Origin: an uncultured Butyrivibrio sp.
Lineage (GTDB): Bacteria; Bacillota; Clostridia; Lachnospirales; Lachnospiraceae
Reading direction: 5' to 3'
Length of the DNA stretch: 38,648 bases
Assembly: GCA_946623755.1 (NCBI GenBank)
Contig: CAMORK010000020.1
Location: 1 to 38,648 of the forward strand
Shown: piece after piece, positions 7,945 through 16,238 of the stretch
Layout of the letters: every line of letters begins with the position of its first letter
How positions within the stretch are numbered: the first letter of the stretch is position 1
Position numbers and translations under genes: made by a program
The notes under the pieces: model-generated
What the model saw: the letters and a program-made list of their open reading frames with translations, nothing else
Told to the model about the DNA's origin: nothing
Databases searched by the model: none

Positions 7945-9275
7945 GTACGGCTTCCAAAGAAGGCCGAAAGAGGAATAAATCCCGTCTGGCCACTCAGATT
8001 CGAATATCATATCTGATACTTCTTTTGCCCAACATCGTGTTCATGGTCTTTGCTTTCTACAATCTCTGGAAGTTGAGCGCGCGCTATGACGACATGCTCA
8101 ACTCTGTTGTTGTGGCTTCTGAGTTTTCCCTTGATTTCAAAAATGACTTTGACTATGAGACGTATCTTTTGATAGTAGGTAACGTCGCGCCTGAGGATTC
8201 CAAGATCCCGGAGCTTCTTGCGGATGCCCGGGGCGTTGTCGACTCTCTTAAGGATGTCACCGATACCTCTGATAACAGGAAGAGGCTTCAGAGCGCGGAG
8301 AAGTACCTGAACAACCTTCAGGGGTACATCGACAATATCACCGAGAATCTCGATTTTGATGACAGATATGAAGCAAATATGCAGATCTGGGAGAACGACG
8401 TACAGATTGTGACATCCCTTTTACAGGAGACAATCAACGAGTACATCTACTATGAGAACAGGCAGATCCAGATTGCTCAGGCACAGAACAGGCAGTTTTA
8501 TCTAAATACCATCAAGGTGTCAATGGCTATCTTTGGCTTCATAGTGGTTGCTATTATTGTTGTTTCAATTGTGGGCCCCTTGTGGATCACACGTCCCATC
8601 GAGGAGCAGGTTACAAGGGAGCAGAAACAGCTTCGCAAGGCGGAGTTTGAACTTCTGCAGGCGCAGATAAATCCTCACTTTTTGTATAACACTCTGGATG
8701 CTATCGTATGGTCTGCTGAAGCCGGTAATCAGAAACAGGTTGTTAAGATGGTAGGTTCGCTCTCCGAGTTTTTCAGGTCTTCTCTTAATAAGGGAAAAGA
8801 GCTTGTAAGAGTCAGGGAAGAACTCTCCCACGCCAGGAGCTACCTGGAGATACAGCAGATAAGGTACCAGGACATCTTAAGCTATGAGGTGGATGTTCCT
8901 GAGGAACTTTTTGAGTATGAGATTCCCAAGATAACCGTTCAGCCGATTGTTGAAAATGCGCTCTACCACGGCATCAAGAACAGAAGAGGCGGGGGAAAGA
9001 TAACCATTACCGGAAAAGAGAGTGAGAATGACTACAGGCTTATTGTCACCGATGACGGTATGGGCATGGACAGCGAAAGACTTTCGGAGATCACAAAGGG
9101 GCTTGCGGACAAGGCTCCGGAGGATGCCAAGATCTACGGCCTGTACAACGTAAATGAGCGCATAAGGCTCTTTTACGGGGAAGAATACGGCATCAGTATA
9201 GAGTCGGAATATGATAAGGGAACGACTGTCACCATCAGGCTGCCGAAAAAATCAACCGAAATCGTAGAAAATTGA
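7941..9275 (+). CDS. YesM-type sensor histidine kinase
   Basis: A protein of 444 residues. Two membrane segments (about 24-44 and 195-217) flank an extracytoplasmic domain of roughly 150 residues rich in Asp, Asn and Leu. The cytoplasmic part is a His_kinase (LytS/YesM) module: QAQINPHFLYNTLD contains the phospho-accepting His246, QPIVENALYHGIK is the N box (Asn339), and DDGMGMD is the G1 box (371 onward), followed by GLYNVNERI and GTTVTIRLP. The extracellular domain differs from the classic dCACHE arrangement of long YesM proteins and looks mostly helical. The gene starts inside the stop of the response regulator. Its ligand is not evident; the adjacent YtfQ-type transporter makes a sugar signal likely. 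Confidence 0.92.
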   Translation: MSTASKEGRKRNKSRLATQIRISYLILLLPNIVFMVFAFYNLWKLSARYDDMLNSVVVASEFSLDFKNDFDYETYLLIVGNVAPEDSKIPELLADARGVVDSLKDVTDTSDNRKRLQSAEKYLNNLQGYIDNITENLDFDDRYEANMQIWENDVQIVTSLLQETINEYIYYENRQIQIAQAQNRQFYLNTIKVSMAIFGFIVVAIIVVSIVGPLWITRPIEEQVTREQKQLRKAEFELLQAQINPHFLYNTLDAIVWSAEAGNQKQVVKMVGSLSEFFRSSLNKGKELVRVREELSHARSYLEIQQIRYQDILSYEVDVPEELFEYEIPKITVQPIVENALYHGIKNRRGGGKITITGKESENDYRLIVTDDGMGMDSERLSEITKGLADKAPEDAKIYGLYNVNERIRLFYGEEYGISIESEYDKGTTVTIRLPKKSTEIVEN

Positions 9276-9363
9276 AACAGAATAAAAAATAAATAAAATA
9301 TTCAACTTTTTCTCTTTGTTTATTTAATGGAGATTTCATGATTTTTCTCTAGAATTGTATTTA

Positions 9364-9381
9364 GTAAGGAATGGTCCTTAC
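9364..9381. promoter_or_regulatory. Short inverted repeat in the leader of the transporter operon
   Basis: GTAAGGA at 9364-9370 and TCCTTAC at 9375-9381 form a perfect 7-bp stem with a 4-base loop, 30 bp before the first binding-protein start and just upstream of its AGGAGG site (9398-9403). It may be an operator for the adjacent AraC-type regulator or an mRNA-stabilising hairpin. No -35/-10 pair in 9276-9410 convinced me. Confidence 0.45.
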
Positions 9382-9410
9382 AGTAAACATCCATTCTAGG
9401 AGGAAAAATT

Positions 9411-10403
9411 ATGATGAAGAAAGTATTGGCACTTCTTATGGCATCTGCAATGACACTTGGTCTTGTAGCATGCGGAAGCTCAGCACCTGCATCTACAGGT
9501 TCAGCACCTGCAGCATCAGGCGGAAAGATCAAGGTTGGTATCATCAACAACGACCCTAACGAGTCCGGTTATCGTACAGCTAACGACGCTGACCTCAAGG
9601 CTAAATTTACAGAGGCTAACGGCTACGACGCAAAGTTTGCTTACAGTTTAAAGAATGATGAGCAGATCGCAGCAGCTCAGACATTTATTCAGGATGACGT
9701 TGATTATCTTCTTCTTTCAGCAGCTGACACAGCAGGCTGGGATTCAGTTCTTAAGGATGCACAGGCAGCAGGCGTAAAGGTTATCCTTTTCGACCGTACA
9801 ATCGATGCAGATCCTTCACTCTATGAGGCTTCAATCGTTTCCGATATGGCTAAAGAAGGACAGACAGCTGTTGACTGGCTCGCAAGTCAGAACCTTTCAG
9901 AGTACAACGTAATCCATATCCAGGGTGTTATGGGATCAGCTGCTCAGCAGGGAAGATCAGGCGCTCTTGATTCTAAGGTAGCAGCAGAGTCTAACTGGAA
10001 CATCGTTAAGCAGCAGACAGCTGAGTGGAACGCAGAGAAGGCTCAGCAGATCGTTCAGTCAGTTATCGATGCAGGCACACCTTTCAACGTAATCTACGCA
10101 GAGAATGACGATATGGCTAAGGGTGCAGTTGCAGCTCTCGACGCAGCAGGTATTTCACACGGTGTTGGCAAAGACGTAGTAGTTATGGGATTTGACTGCA
10201 ACAAGTGGGCACTTGAAGAGCTCCTTGCACAGAACTGGAACTATGACGGACAGTGCAATCCTTTCCAGTCAAGCTACATCGACGATATCATCAAGAAGCT
10301 TGAGGCAGGTGAGACACTTTCACAGAAGACCATCATCATGGACGAGAAGGGCTTCGACGCTACAACAATTACTCAGGACGACGTAGACAACTACGGCATT
10401 TGA
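9411..10403 (+). CDS. YtfQ-like sugar-binding lipoprotein of an ABC transporter
   Basis: A protein of 330 residues in the Peripla_BP_4 family. The signal peptide ends in the lipobox LVACGSS, so the mature protein is lipid-anchored outside the membrane. The order KVGIINNDPNESGYRTAND, FIQDDVDYLLLSAADTAGW, VILFDRTIDAD, HIQGVMGSAAQQGR and IYAENDDMAKGAVAALDAAG matches the YtfQ (galactofuranose) and ribose-binding group. It has a strong AGGAGG site; an ATG three bases further on is an alternative start. Codon use is strongly biased (AAC, GAC, AAG, GCA/GCT), much more than in the second binding protein at 14283, which suggests very high expression. Stem-loops and a terminator-like hairpin follow before the ATPase gene and would keep this protein in excess over the membrane components. 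Galactofuranose as ligand is a family guess. Confidence 0.92.
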   Translation: MMKKVLALLMASAMTLGLVACGSSAPASTGSAPAASGGKIKVGIINNDPNESGYRTANDADLKAKFTEANGYDAKFAYSLKNDEQIAAAQTFIQDDVDYLLLSAADTAGWDSVLKDAQAAGVKVILFDRTIDADPSLYEASIVSDMAKEGQTAVDWLASQNLSEYNVIHIQGVMGSAAQQGRSGALDSKVAAESNWNIVKQQTAEWNAEKAQQIVQSVIDAGTPFNVIYAENDDMAKGAVAALDAAGISHGVGKDVVVMGFDCNKWALEELLAQNWNYDGQCNPFQSSYIDDIIKKLEAGETLSQKTIIMDEKGFDATTITQDDVDNYGI

Positions 10404-10421
10404 GTGATATAGCAGACAGAA

Positions 10422-10459
10422 GTCATAAGGACATGTGCTTGCACAAATGGACTTATGAC
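10422..10459 (+). promoter_or_regulatory. Intercistronic stem-loop after the binding-protein gene
   Basis: GTCATAAG (10422-10429) pairs perfectly with CTTATGAC (10452-10459), and inside it TGTGC (10434-10438) pairs with GCACA (10441-10445) across a 2-base loop. A two-tier hairpin 18 bp after the binding-protein stop commonly protects the upstream mRNA from 3' decay. There is no T-tract, so termination here is unlikely. A further inverted repeat, GGATTGC/GCAATCC, lies at 10530-10536 and 10555-10561. Confidence 0.6.
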
Positions 10460-10592
10460 CTCGGGATGCGAACAGACATGAGGAAAAAAGATACGCGTCT
10501 TTATGCGGATCGATTTCCGAATGGATGTAGGATTGCGAGAACGCTTTTTGTGGAGCAATCCGTATATCACGGAATATATAAGATCATCGAAA

Positions 10593-10624
10593 GGCGCAGC
10601 GGCGTTGTCTGCTGCGTCTTTTTT
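10593..10624 (+). terminator. Terminator-like hairpin inside the transporter operon
   Basis: GGCGCAGC (10593-10600) pairs with GCTGCGTC (10611-10618), eight pairs including one G-U, across a 10-base loop, followed by six Ts (10619-10624). This is a standard intrinsic terminator shape, yet it lies 21 bp before the ATPase start. The likely function is partial termination that sets a high ratio of binding protein to ATPase and permeases. No separate promoter is evident between it and the ATPase gene. Confidence 0.75.
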
Positions 10625-10644
10625 AAAGAAATGAGGAGCAGCCC

Positions 10645-12153
10645 ATGAATGAAACCACATTACTGAAAATGCGTGGCATTGATAAATCATTCCCCGGCGT
10701 TCGTGCGCTTCAGAAGGTAGATTTTACCTTGAACAAGGGAGAGATACATGCGCTGATGGGGGAAAACGGCGCAGGAAAATCAACGCTTATAAAAGTACTG
10801 ACAGGTGTTTATACCAAGGATGCAGGAACTATTGAGCTTGAAGGCGCAGGAGAAGTGTCGATCCACTCCCCGCAGGACGCCCAGAATCTTGGAATAAGTA
10901 CCGTTTATCAGGAAATAACTCTTTGTCCAAATCTTACTGTCGCAGAGAATATGTTCATCGGAAGAGGAAAAGGTGCATTCACAAACTGGAAGGAAATGAA
11001 TGCGGATGCAGACAAGCTTCTTCAGTCTCTGGATATTCCGGCAAAGGCAACTCAGCAGCTCTCAAACTGCTCAATCGCTGTACAGCAGATGGTTGCCATT
11101 GCAAGAGCAGTGGATATGGACTGTAAAGTTCTTATTCTGGATGAGCCTACATCATCACTCGATGAGCAGGAAGTTGAAAAACTTTTTGGTCTTATGAGAG
11201 ACCTCAAGGAAATGGGAGTAGGCATCATCTTCGTAACGCACTTCCTGGATCAGGTTTATGAGGTGTGTGACAAGATCACTGTCCTTCGCGACGGACAGCT
11301 GGTTGGTGAATATGAGATCAAAGATCTTCCCAGAGTACAGCTTGTTGCCAAGATGCTTGGCAAGGAAATGGATGATCTTTCAGACATAAAAGGAGAGACG
11401 AATGAATACAAAGGAAACGACGCTGGAGAGATCGTGTTCGAAGCAGAAGGACTTCAGTCTGATGCCGGCATAAAGCCATTTGATTTCCATATCAAAAAGG
11501 GTGAAGTCAACGGCTTTACAGGACTTCTTGGTTCCGGACGAAGCGAGTGTGTAAGAGCAATTTTCGGTGCTGACAGAATCCTTGGAGGAAAGGTGAAGGT
11601 CCACGGTAAAGAGGTTAAGATAAATAAGCCCATCGATGCCATGAAGAACGGAATTGCATATCTTCCCGAGGACAGAAAAATCGACGGAATCATCGGTGAT
11701 CTTTCTGTAAGAGATAACATCATTCTGGCTCTGCAGGTTATGAAAGGATTCTTTAAGCCATTCACAAAGGCGCAGGCCAAGGCCTTTGCCGATGAATACA
11801 TTGAGAAGCTCAATATCAAGACAGCTTCGGCTGATAAGCCGATCAAGGCACTCTCAGGCGGCAATCAGCAGAAGGTTATTCTTGCAAGGTGGCTCCTTAT
11901 GCATCCGGAGTATCTTATCCTTGATGAGCCTACAAGAGGTATTGACGTAGGTACCAAGGTTGCTATCCAGAAGCTGGTGCTGGAACTTGCATCACAGGGA
12001 ATGAGTGTTACCTTCATTTCATCAGAGACGGATGAGATGCTGCGCACATGCTCAAGACTTGTAGTAATGCGCGATAGAAAAGTAGTCGGGGAGCTCTCCG
12101 GTGATGATCTTACACAGAATAAGATCATGGCAACTATCGCAGGAGGGGAATAA
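10645..12153 (+). CDS. YtfR/RbsA-type sugar ABC transporter ATPase (two fused domains)
   Basis: A protein of 502 residues with two ABC domains in one chain, the usual length for RbsA, MglA and YtfR. Domain 1 has Walker A GENGAGKST (about 39-47), a loose signature region LSNCSIAVQQ, and Walker B LILDEPTSSLD. Domain 2 has the degenerate Walker A GLLGSGRSE, an intact signature LSGGNQQKV, and Walker B LILDEPTRGID. The asymmetric pattern is normal for this family and means ATP is mainly hydrolysed at one site. It would drive the two permeases encoded next (gap of 3 bp to the first). ATG at 10645 has GAGGAG upstream. Presence of two different permease genes downstream points to the YtfR branch over ribose RbsA, which serves a single permease. 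Confidence 0.93.
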   Translation: MNETTLLKMRGIDKSFPGVRALQKVDFTLNKGEIHALMGENGAGKSTLIKVLTGVYTKDAGTIELEGAGEVSIHSPQDAQNLGISTVYQEITLCPNLTVAENMFIGRGKGAFTNWKEMNADADKLLQSLDIPAKATQQLSNCSIAVQQMVAIARAVDMDCKVLILDEPTSSLDEQEVEKLFGLMRDLKEMGVGIIFVTHFLDQVYEVCDKITVLRDGQLVGEYEIKDLPRVQLVAKMLGKEMDDLSDIKGETNEYKGNDAGEIVFEAEGLQSDAGIKPFDFHIKKGEVNGFTGLLGSGRSECVRAIFGADRILGGKVKVHGKEVKINKPIDAMKNGIAYLPEDRKIDGIIGDLSVRDNIILALQVMKGFFKPFTKAQAKAFADEYIEKLNIKTASADKPIKALSGGNQQKVILARWLLMHPEYLILDEPTRGIDVGTKVAIQKLVLELASQGMSVTFISSETDEMLRTCSRLVVMRDRKVVGELSGDDLTQNKIMATIAGGE

Positions 12154-12156
12154 GGT

Positions 12157-13245
12157 ATGTCAAAACAAAGTAAAGGAAATATATTAGGCGCGTTCAAAGC
12201 AATAGCGTCCCATCAGCTCTTTATACCGATTCTTGCACTTGTACTGCTTGCGGTAGTAAACCTGATAGTAGATCCGTCTTTTTTTGAGATAAAAGACGTT
12301 ACAAACAATGCAGGATATATGGTTAAGTCCGGAGCCCTTATTACAATCCTGGACTACGGCTCAGAGCTGGCAATTCTTGCAATCGGTATGACACTGGTAA
12401 CTGCAGCTTCCGGCGGACAGGATATTTCCGTTGGAGCAACAATAGCAATCGCAGGCTCTGCAATGCTCAGGGTCCTCTGCGGAGGCAATTCAAGACCGGA
12501 TACCATTCAGGCTCCAATCATTGTTGCTTTCCTTGTGGCATGTATTGTTGGAATGCTCTGTGGTGCCTTCAACGGAATGCTGGTTTCAATATTTAAGATC
12601 CAGCCCATGATAGCAACTCTTATTCTGTTTACGGCCGGCAGATCGATCGCAGCCTGGATCAACAACAACGAGCTTCCTATCGTTCCGGATCCTAAATTTG
12701 CGTACTTCGGAGGCTTCATCCCCGGGATACCGATCCCTACGACAGTTTTCATAGCAGCAATATGTATCATCATCATTGCCTTGGTACTCAAATTTACCAA
12801 TCTGGGACTGTATACCCAGGCTGTTGGTATCAATGAGAGTTCATCAAGACTTAACGGCATCAATCCCACATTTATCAAATTCCTTTCATTTGTTATCCTG
12901 GGACTTTGCGTGGCTGTTGCTGCTCTTATCAAGGTTAGCCGTCTTTCAACAATCAACTATTCGGTTATTGCAAAAGACATAGAGATGGATGCCATTCTTG
13001 CCGTAGCATTGGGAGGAAATGCTCTTTCAGGCGGTAAGTTTAACATCTGGGCTTCAATCCTTGGAGCATATGTAATCCAGTTCCTTACAACAACACTTTA
13101 TAAGTTCAATGTTCCTTCGGACGCACTTGCAGCTTATAAGGCGGTTGTAGTTATCATTCTTGTTGTATTCTCAGCTCCAAAGGCAAGAGAATACATGGAG
13201 ATGTTTGTAAAGAAGCTGAATCCCGGAAGAAAGGAGGCAGCTTAA
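12157..13245 (+). CDS. YtfT-like sugar ABC transporter permease
   Basis: A protein of 362 residues with about eight to ten hydrophobic segments, in the BPD_transp_2 (RbsC-like) family. Typical motifs are GMTLVTAASGGQDISVGA near residue 77, FKIQPMIATLILFTAGRSIA, and AVALGGNALSGGKFNIWAS near the C-terminus. The paired permease encoded immediately after it is of the YjfF type, which fits a YtfT/YjfF heterodimer as in the Escherichia coli galactofuranose importer. The start follows the ATPase stop by 3 bp; the site GGAGGGG lies in the end of the ATPase gene. Confidence 0.9.
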   Translation: MSKQSKGNILGAFKAIASHQLFIPILALVLLAVVNLIVDPSFFEIKDVTNNAGYMVKSGALITILDYGSELAILAIGMTLVTAASGGQDISVGATIAIAGSAMLRVLCGGNSRPDTIQAPIIVAFLVACIVGMLCGAFNGMLVSIFKIQPMIATLILFTAGRSIAAWINNNELPIVPDPKFAYFGGFIPGIPIPTTVFIAAICIIIIALVLKFTNLGLYTQAVGINESSSRLNGINPTFIKFLSFVILGLCVAVAALIKVSRLSTINYSVIAKDIEMDAILAVALGGNALSGGKFNIWASILGAYVIQFLTTTLYKFNVPSDALAAYKAVVVIILVVFSAPKAREYMEMFVKKLNPGRKEAA

Positions 13246-14286
13246 ATGAAAGAGAAAAACAAATTCAACATCTTCGAAAAGATGAATGATACAAACCTTT
13301 TGCTCACAATCACCATTGTGATCTTTTTCCTGATGTATATCGGAGCAGTACTGTTTCAGGGAGGCGGCTTTTCAAAGCCTCAGATGTTCTTTAACATCTT
13401 AAATGCCAATGCTGCACTTATCATCACAGCCTGCGGTATGAGTATTGTAATGATATCCGGCGGAATCGATATTTCCGTTGGTGGTGTTGTTGCTCTTGTG
13501 TCGATGTGCTGCGCGGTATATCTGGACAAAACAAACTCACCGAACATTCTGGTATCCATGCTTATAGCTGTTGGTATAGGACTCCTCTACGGACTTGTTC
13601 AGGGCTTTCTGGTTGCGGTTCTTGATATCCAGCCGTTCATTGTCTCTCTTGCAGGAATGTTCTTTGCAAGAGGCATGACAACAATAGTAAATACAGCACC
13701 TTTCAATGTTGAGAATCAGGCCTTTGTAGCTCTTAAGGATACACGTGTAAATGTGCCGTTTCTTGGTTCTTATAACAAGAAGGGGATATATGTTCCGGCT
13801 TATATTGAAATTGGTGTTATTGTGGCACTTCTAATTGTGATATTATTGTTTGTAGTGCTCAAATGGACCAAGCTTGGAAGAAGCTTTTATGCAGTAGGTG
13901 GCAACAGACAGAGTGCTCTGATGATGGGTATTAACGTAAGGAGGACCAAGTTCCTTTCACATCTTATCTGCTCAACACTTGCCGGAATCGGAGGATATGT
14001 ATATTTCCTTCATGTTGGATCCGGATCTGCAAGCCATGCAATGGGTATGGAGATGAACGCAATTGCTTCGTCCATCATTGGTGGTACACTTCTTACCGGC
14101 GGTGTCGGTAACATTATTGGAACATTCTTCGGAGTGCTTTCCCTTAGTACCATTCAGAACATTGTTGCATCAGCAGGACTTGATGAAGCGTGGTGGACAG
14201 GTATCACCATTGCGGCAATGCTCTGCATCTTCCTTCTTATCCAGAGCGTAGTTATGGCTCAGAAAAAGAAAGCTATCAAGACATGA
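13246..14286 (+). CDS. YjfF-like sugar ABC transporter permease
   Basis: A protein of 346 residues, integral membrane, BPD_transp_2 family. Signature stretches are GMSIVMISGGIDISVGGVVAL, LDIQPFIVSLAGMFFARGM and ASSIIGGTLLTGGVGNIIGT. The combination FFARGMTTIVN and the presence of a separate YtfT-like partner favour the YjfF branch. The start codon is directly next to the stop of the previous gene, and AAAGGAGG lies about 9 bases upstream inside that gene, so translation is coupled. Its own stop overlaps the start of the second binding protein (ATGA), tying that gene into the same transcript. Confidence 0.9.
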   Translation: MKEKNKFNIFEKMNDTNLLLTITIVIFFLMYIGAVLFQGGGFSKPQMFFNILNANAALIITACGMSIVMISGGIDISVGGVVALVSMCCAVYLDKTNSPNILVSMLIAVGIGLLYGLVQGFLVAVLDIQPFIVSLAGMFFARGMTTIVNTAPFNVENQAFVALKDTRVNVPFLGSYNKKGIYVPAYIEIGVIVALLIVILLFVVLKWTKLGRSFYAVGGNRQSALMMGINVRRTKFLSHLICSTLAGIGGYVYFLHVGSGSASHAMGMEMNAIASSIIGGTLLTGGVGNIIGTFFGVLSLSTIQNIVASAGLDEAWWTGITIAAMLCIFLLIQSVVMAQKKKAIKT

Positions 14287-15329
14287 AAAAATTTTTAAAA
14301 CTGATACCTTTGCTGCTCCTTATTCCCACCGTTTTAGCCGGATGCGGGAGTAGCATTCCTTCCGAAAATTCGGAAGAAATAATGCAAGATTCAAAAGCCG
14401 ACGATGCAATTACCGTCGGCTTCTCTCAGTTGGGGGCAGAATCAGACTGGAGAAGCGCCAACACAGATTCAATGCTTAAGGCTTTTGGGGAAGGCTCCGG
14501 TTACAATCTGATCTACAAAAACGGCCAGCAGAAACAGGCAAACCAGATCACTGCCATAAGGATGTTTATTCAGCAGGAGGTGGACTATATAGTGCTGGCG
14601 CCTTCCACAGAAGATGGGTGGGAGACTGTGTTAAGCGAAGCCAGAGAGGCAGACATTCCCGTGATCCTTGTTGACAGAAGAGTAAATACTGCCGACAAAA
14701 ATCTCTATTCCTGCTGGGTGGGGTCTGACTTTGAGCTTGAGGGCAAAAAGATGGCAGCCTGGATCAAGGCATATACTGAAGGTGTGGGAATTGCACCTGA
14801 GGATATTCATATAGTTAATATTCAGGGAAATATCGGTTCAACTGCTCAGATCGGCAGGACCAGAGGCCTTGCAAATGCAGCCAGGGACAACGGATGGGAC
14901 CTTATGGCTGAGGTAAGCGGAGACTTTACGGAGAACCGCGGAAGAGAGGTTATGGCAGCTCTCCTTAAGAGATTTGACAATATAAATGTTGTCTACTGCG
15001 AGAACGATAACATGGCCATAGGCGCCATTGACGCCATAGAGAGCGCCGGAAGAAAGGTTGGCTCTGATATAGGAAACGGTGAGATCATGGTGGTGTCCTT
15101 TGACGGCGTAAATGAGACAGCACTTGAGTATGCAAGCCAGGGCAAGATTTCCTGTATTGCAGAGTGCAATCCTCTCCATGGACCGAGAGTCAGGGGACTT
15201 ATCGAGATGCTTCAAAGAGGTGAAATACCTGAGAAATTTAACTATGTAGATGAGAAACTTTTCAGCTCTGTCCCGGGAGTTGATGCGATCGTGGTAGACG
15301 GCAAGACTTATAAGGTTGAGAGAAAATGA
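14283..15329 (+). CDS. Second YtfQ-like sugar-binding lipoprotein
   Basis: A protein of 348 residues from the ATG at 14283, which overlaps the permease stop by 4 bp. The signal peptide ends in the lipobox VLAGCGSS. The body is strikingly like Escherichia coli YtfQ: TVGFSQLGAESDWRSANT, NGQQKQANQITAIRMFIQ, DYIVLAPSTEDGWETVL, PVILVDRRVNT and NIQGNIGSTAQIGRTRG. It is nearer to YtfQ in these motifs than the first binding protein, which begins the same operon. Codon use is ordinary, suggesting lower expression than the first one. Two binding proteins on one transporter could widen the ligand range, or this one could serve as the signal receptor for the sensor kinase. A longer in-frame start at 14190 lies inside the permease gene and is rejected. 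Confidence 0.9.
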   Translation: MKKFLKLIPLLLLIPTVLAGCGSSIPSENSEEIMQDSKADDAITVGFSQLGAESDWRSANTDSMLKAFGEGSGYNLIYKNGQQKQANQITAIRMFIQQEVDYIVLAPSTEDGWETVLSEAREADIPVILVDRRVNTADKNLYSCWVGSDFELEGKKMAAWIKAYTEGVGIAPEDIHIVNIQGNIGSTAQIGRTRGLANAARDNGWDLMAEVSGDFTENRGREVMAALLKRFDNINVVYCENDNMAIGAIDAIESAGRKVGSDIGNGEIMVVSFDGVNETALEYASQGKISCIAECNPLHGPRVRGLIEMLQRGEIPEKFNYVDEKLFSSVPGVDAIVVDGKTYKVERK

Positions 15330-15383
15330 TCAGGATGCTGCCAGGCTTAGAAGGCTAAGACTAAAGAATCGAATCAGACATGC

Positions 15384-15414
15384 TTGTACTTATTATCGGA
15401 TTGGATGTTATACT
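15384..15414 (+). promoter_or_regulatory. Probable promoter of the redox trio
   Basis: TTGTAC at 15384-15389 and an extended -10, TG-T-TATACT, with the hexamer at 15409-15414. The 19-bp spacer is long, but the TGn extension can compensate. The first gene of the trio starts 55 bp downstream. No strong terminator separates it from the transporter operon; only a weak CTTAG/CTAAG hairpin without a T-tract lies in the gap. Confidence 0.5.
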
Positions 15415-15468
15415 TAAAGTGTCTAGTTAGTACGATGATACCGGGCTCGGAACATGGAGGTAATACTT

Positions 15469-16080
15469 ATGAAGAAGACAGCTGCAATGTTACTTACAGC
15501 GACACTTTCAATCAGCATGCTGGCAGGCTGTGGCAAGAGCAATCAGCCTTCTGCGGATCAGCAGACAGCGACTACTCAAAAGACTGAGGCTCAAGCTGCT
15601 GCCCAAACCACGGAGATTCTTTCTCCGGAGGATGTTATAGCAGGCTATACCGTCAAGGATCTGGAACTTAACGACGTTGCTCTGGCCGATTATATCAAAG
15701 ACAACAAGGTGACCATGATCAATTTCTGGGGGACATTCTGTGGACCTTGTCTTTCGGAGATGCCGGATCTTGGCGAAATTGAAAGAAAATACAAGGATAA
15801 GGGCTTTGAGATTGTGGGACTTACCACTGATGTGGCTGATCTGGAAGGAAATTATGATGAGAGCACTATTGATGATGCGAGAGCTATCATAGAGGATACA
15901 GGGATCACATATCCGATTCTCGTAGCTCCTGCGCAGCTCATGGTGGATATCGGACTTCAGTACGTTCCGACAACATATTTCCTTGACTCGGAGGGCAACG
16001 TTCTTGGCAGCCCTGAGATAGGAAGCAAGACCAGTGTGGAATGGGAAGATGTAATTAACAGATATCTTTCAGAGGAATAA
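15469..16080 (+). CDS. TlpA-like thioredoxin-fold lipoprotein
   Basis: A protein of 203 residues. The chosen ATG at 15469 has GGAGG eight bases upstream; the in-frame ATG at 15454 overlaps that site. The signal peptide ends in LAGCGKS (lipid on Cys21), then a Gln/Thr/Ala-rich linker to about residue 48. The thioredoxin-like domain has INFWGTFCGPCLSEMP, giving the redox pair Cys91-Cys94, and the cis-Pro region YVPTTYFLD. Family members reduce or oxidise disulfides outside the membrane. It is followed by a CXXC micro-protein and a polyferredoxin-like membrane protein, so it is probably the terminal thiol carrier of an electron path across the membrane. Its substrate is unknown. Confidence 0.9.
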   Translation: MKKTAAMLLTATLSISMLAGCGKSNQPSADQQTATTQKTEAQAAAQTTEILSPEDVIAGYTVKDLELNDVALADYIKDNKVTMINFWGTFCGPCLSEMPDLGEIERKYKDKGFEIVGLTTDVADLEGNYDESTIDDARAIIEDTGITYPILVAPAQLMVDIGLQYVPTTYFLDSEGNVLGSPEIGSKTSVEWEDVINRYLSEE

Positions 16081-16091
16081 AGAAGGTTATT

Positions 16092-16238
16092 ATGAAAAAG
16101 ACTGCACCGACCTATGTTACGCTGATTCTCCTTTTGATTGCCATAGCTTCCTGCATTTTCGGAATCAGCAGAGGCGAAGTGAAAACCGTAGCTAAAAAGG
16201 CAACCAATATTTGCATGGAGTGTATCGGAATTGGCTGA
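16092..16238 (+). CDS. 48-aa CXXC membrane micro-protein, CD1871A-like
   Basis: A small gene: ATG at 16092, stop TGA at 16236-16238, 48 residues. Residues 7-25 form a single hydrophobic helix (YVTLILLLIAIASCIFGI), followed by a basic stretch and a C-terminal NICMECIGIG with the CXXC pair at 41-44. This layout matches the small CD1871A-type CXXC proteins of Clostridia, which I recall being encoded next to 4Fe-4S membrane proteins. The gene lies 11 bp after the TlpA-like gene and its end overlaps the start of the 4Fe-4S gene by 8 bp, so it is clearly part of the unit. It has a weak site (GAAGG) upstream. A redox relay or cluster-binding role is inferred from the CXXC pair and neighbours. Confidence 0.8.
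   Translation: MKKTAPTYVTLILLLIAIASCIFGISRGEVKTVAKKATNICMECIGIG

Noticed and set aside
14190-14282. N-terminal extension of the second binding protein
   Set aside because: The extension lies inside the permease gene, and ATG 14283 begins a standard lipoprotein signal peptide.
15340-15372. Terminator after the sugar transporter operon
   Set aside because: The CTTAG/CTAAG hairpin has a 5-bp stem and no T-tract.
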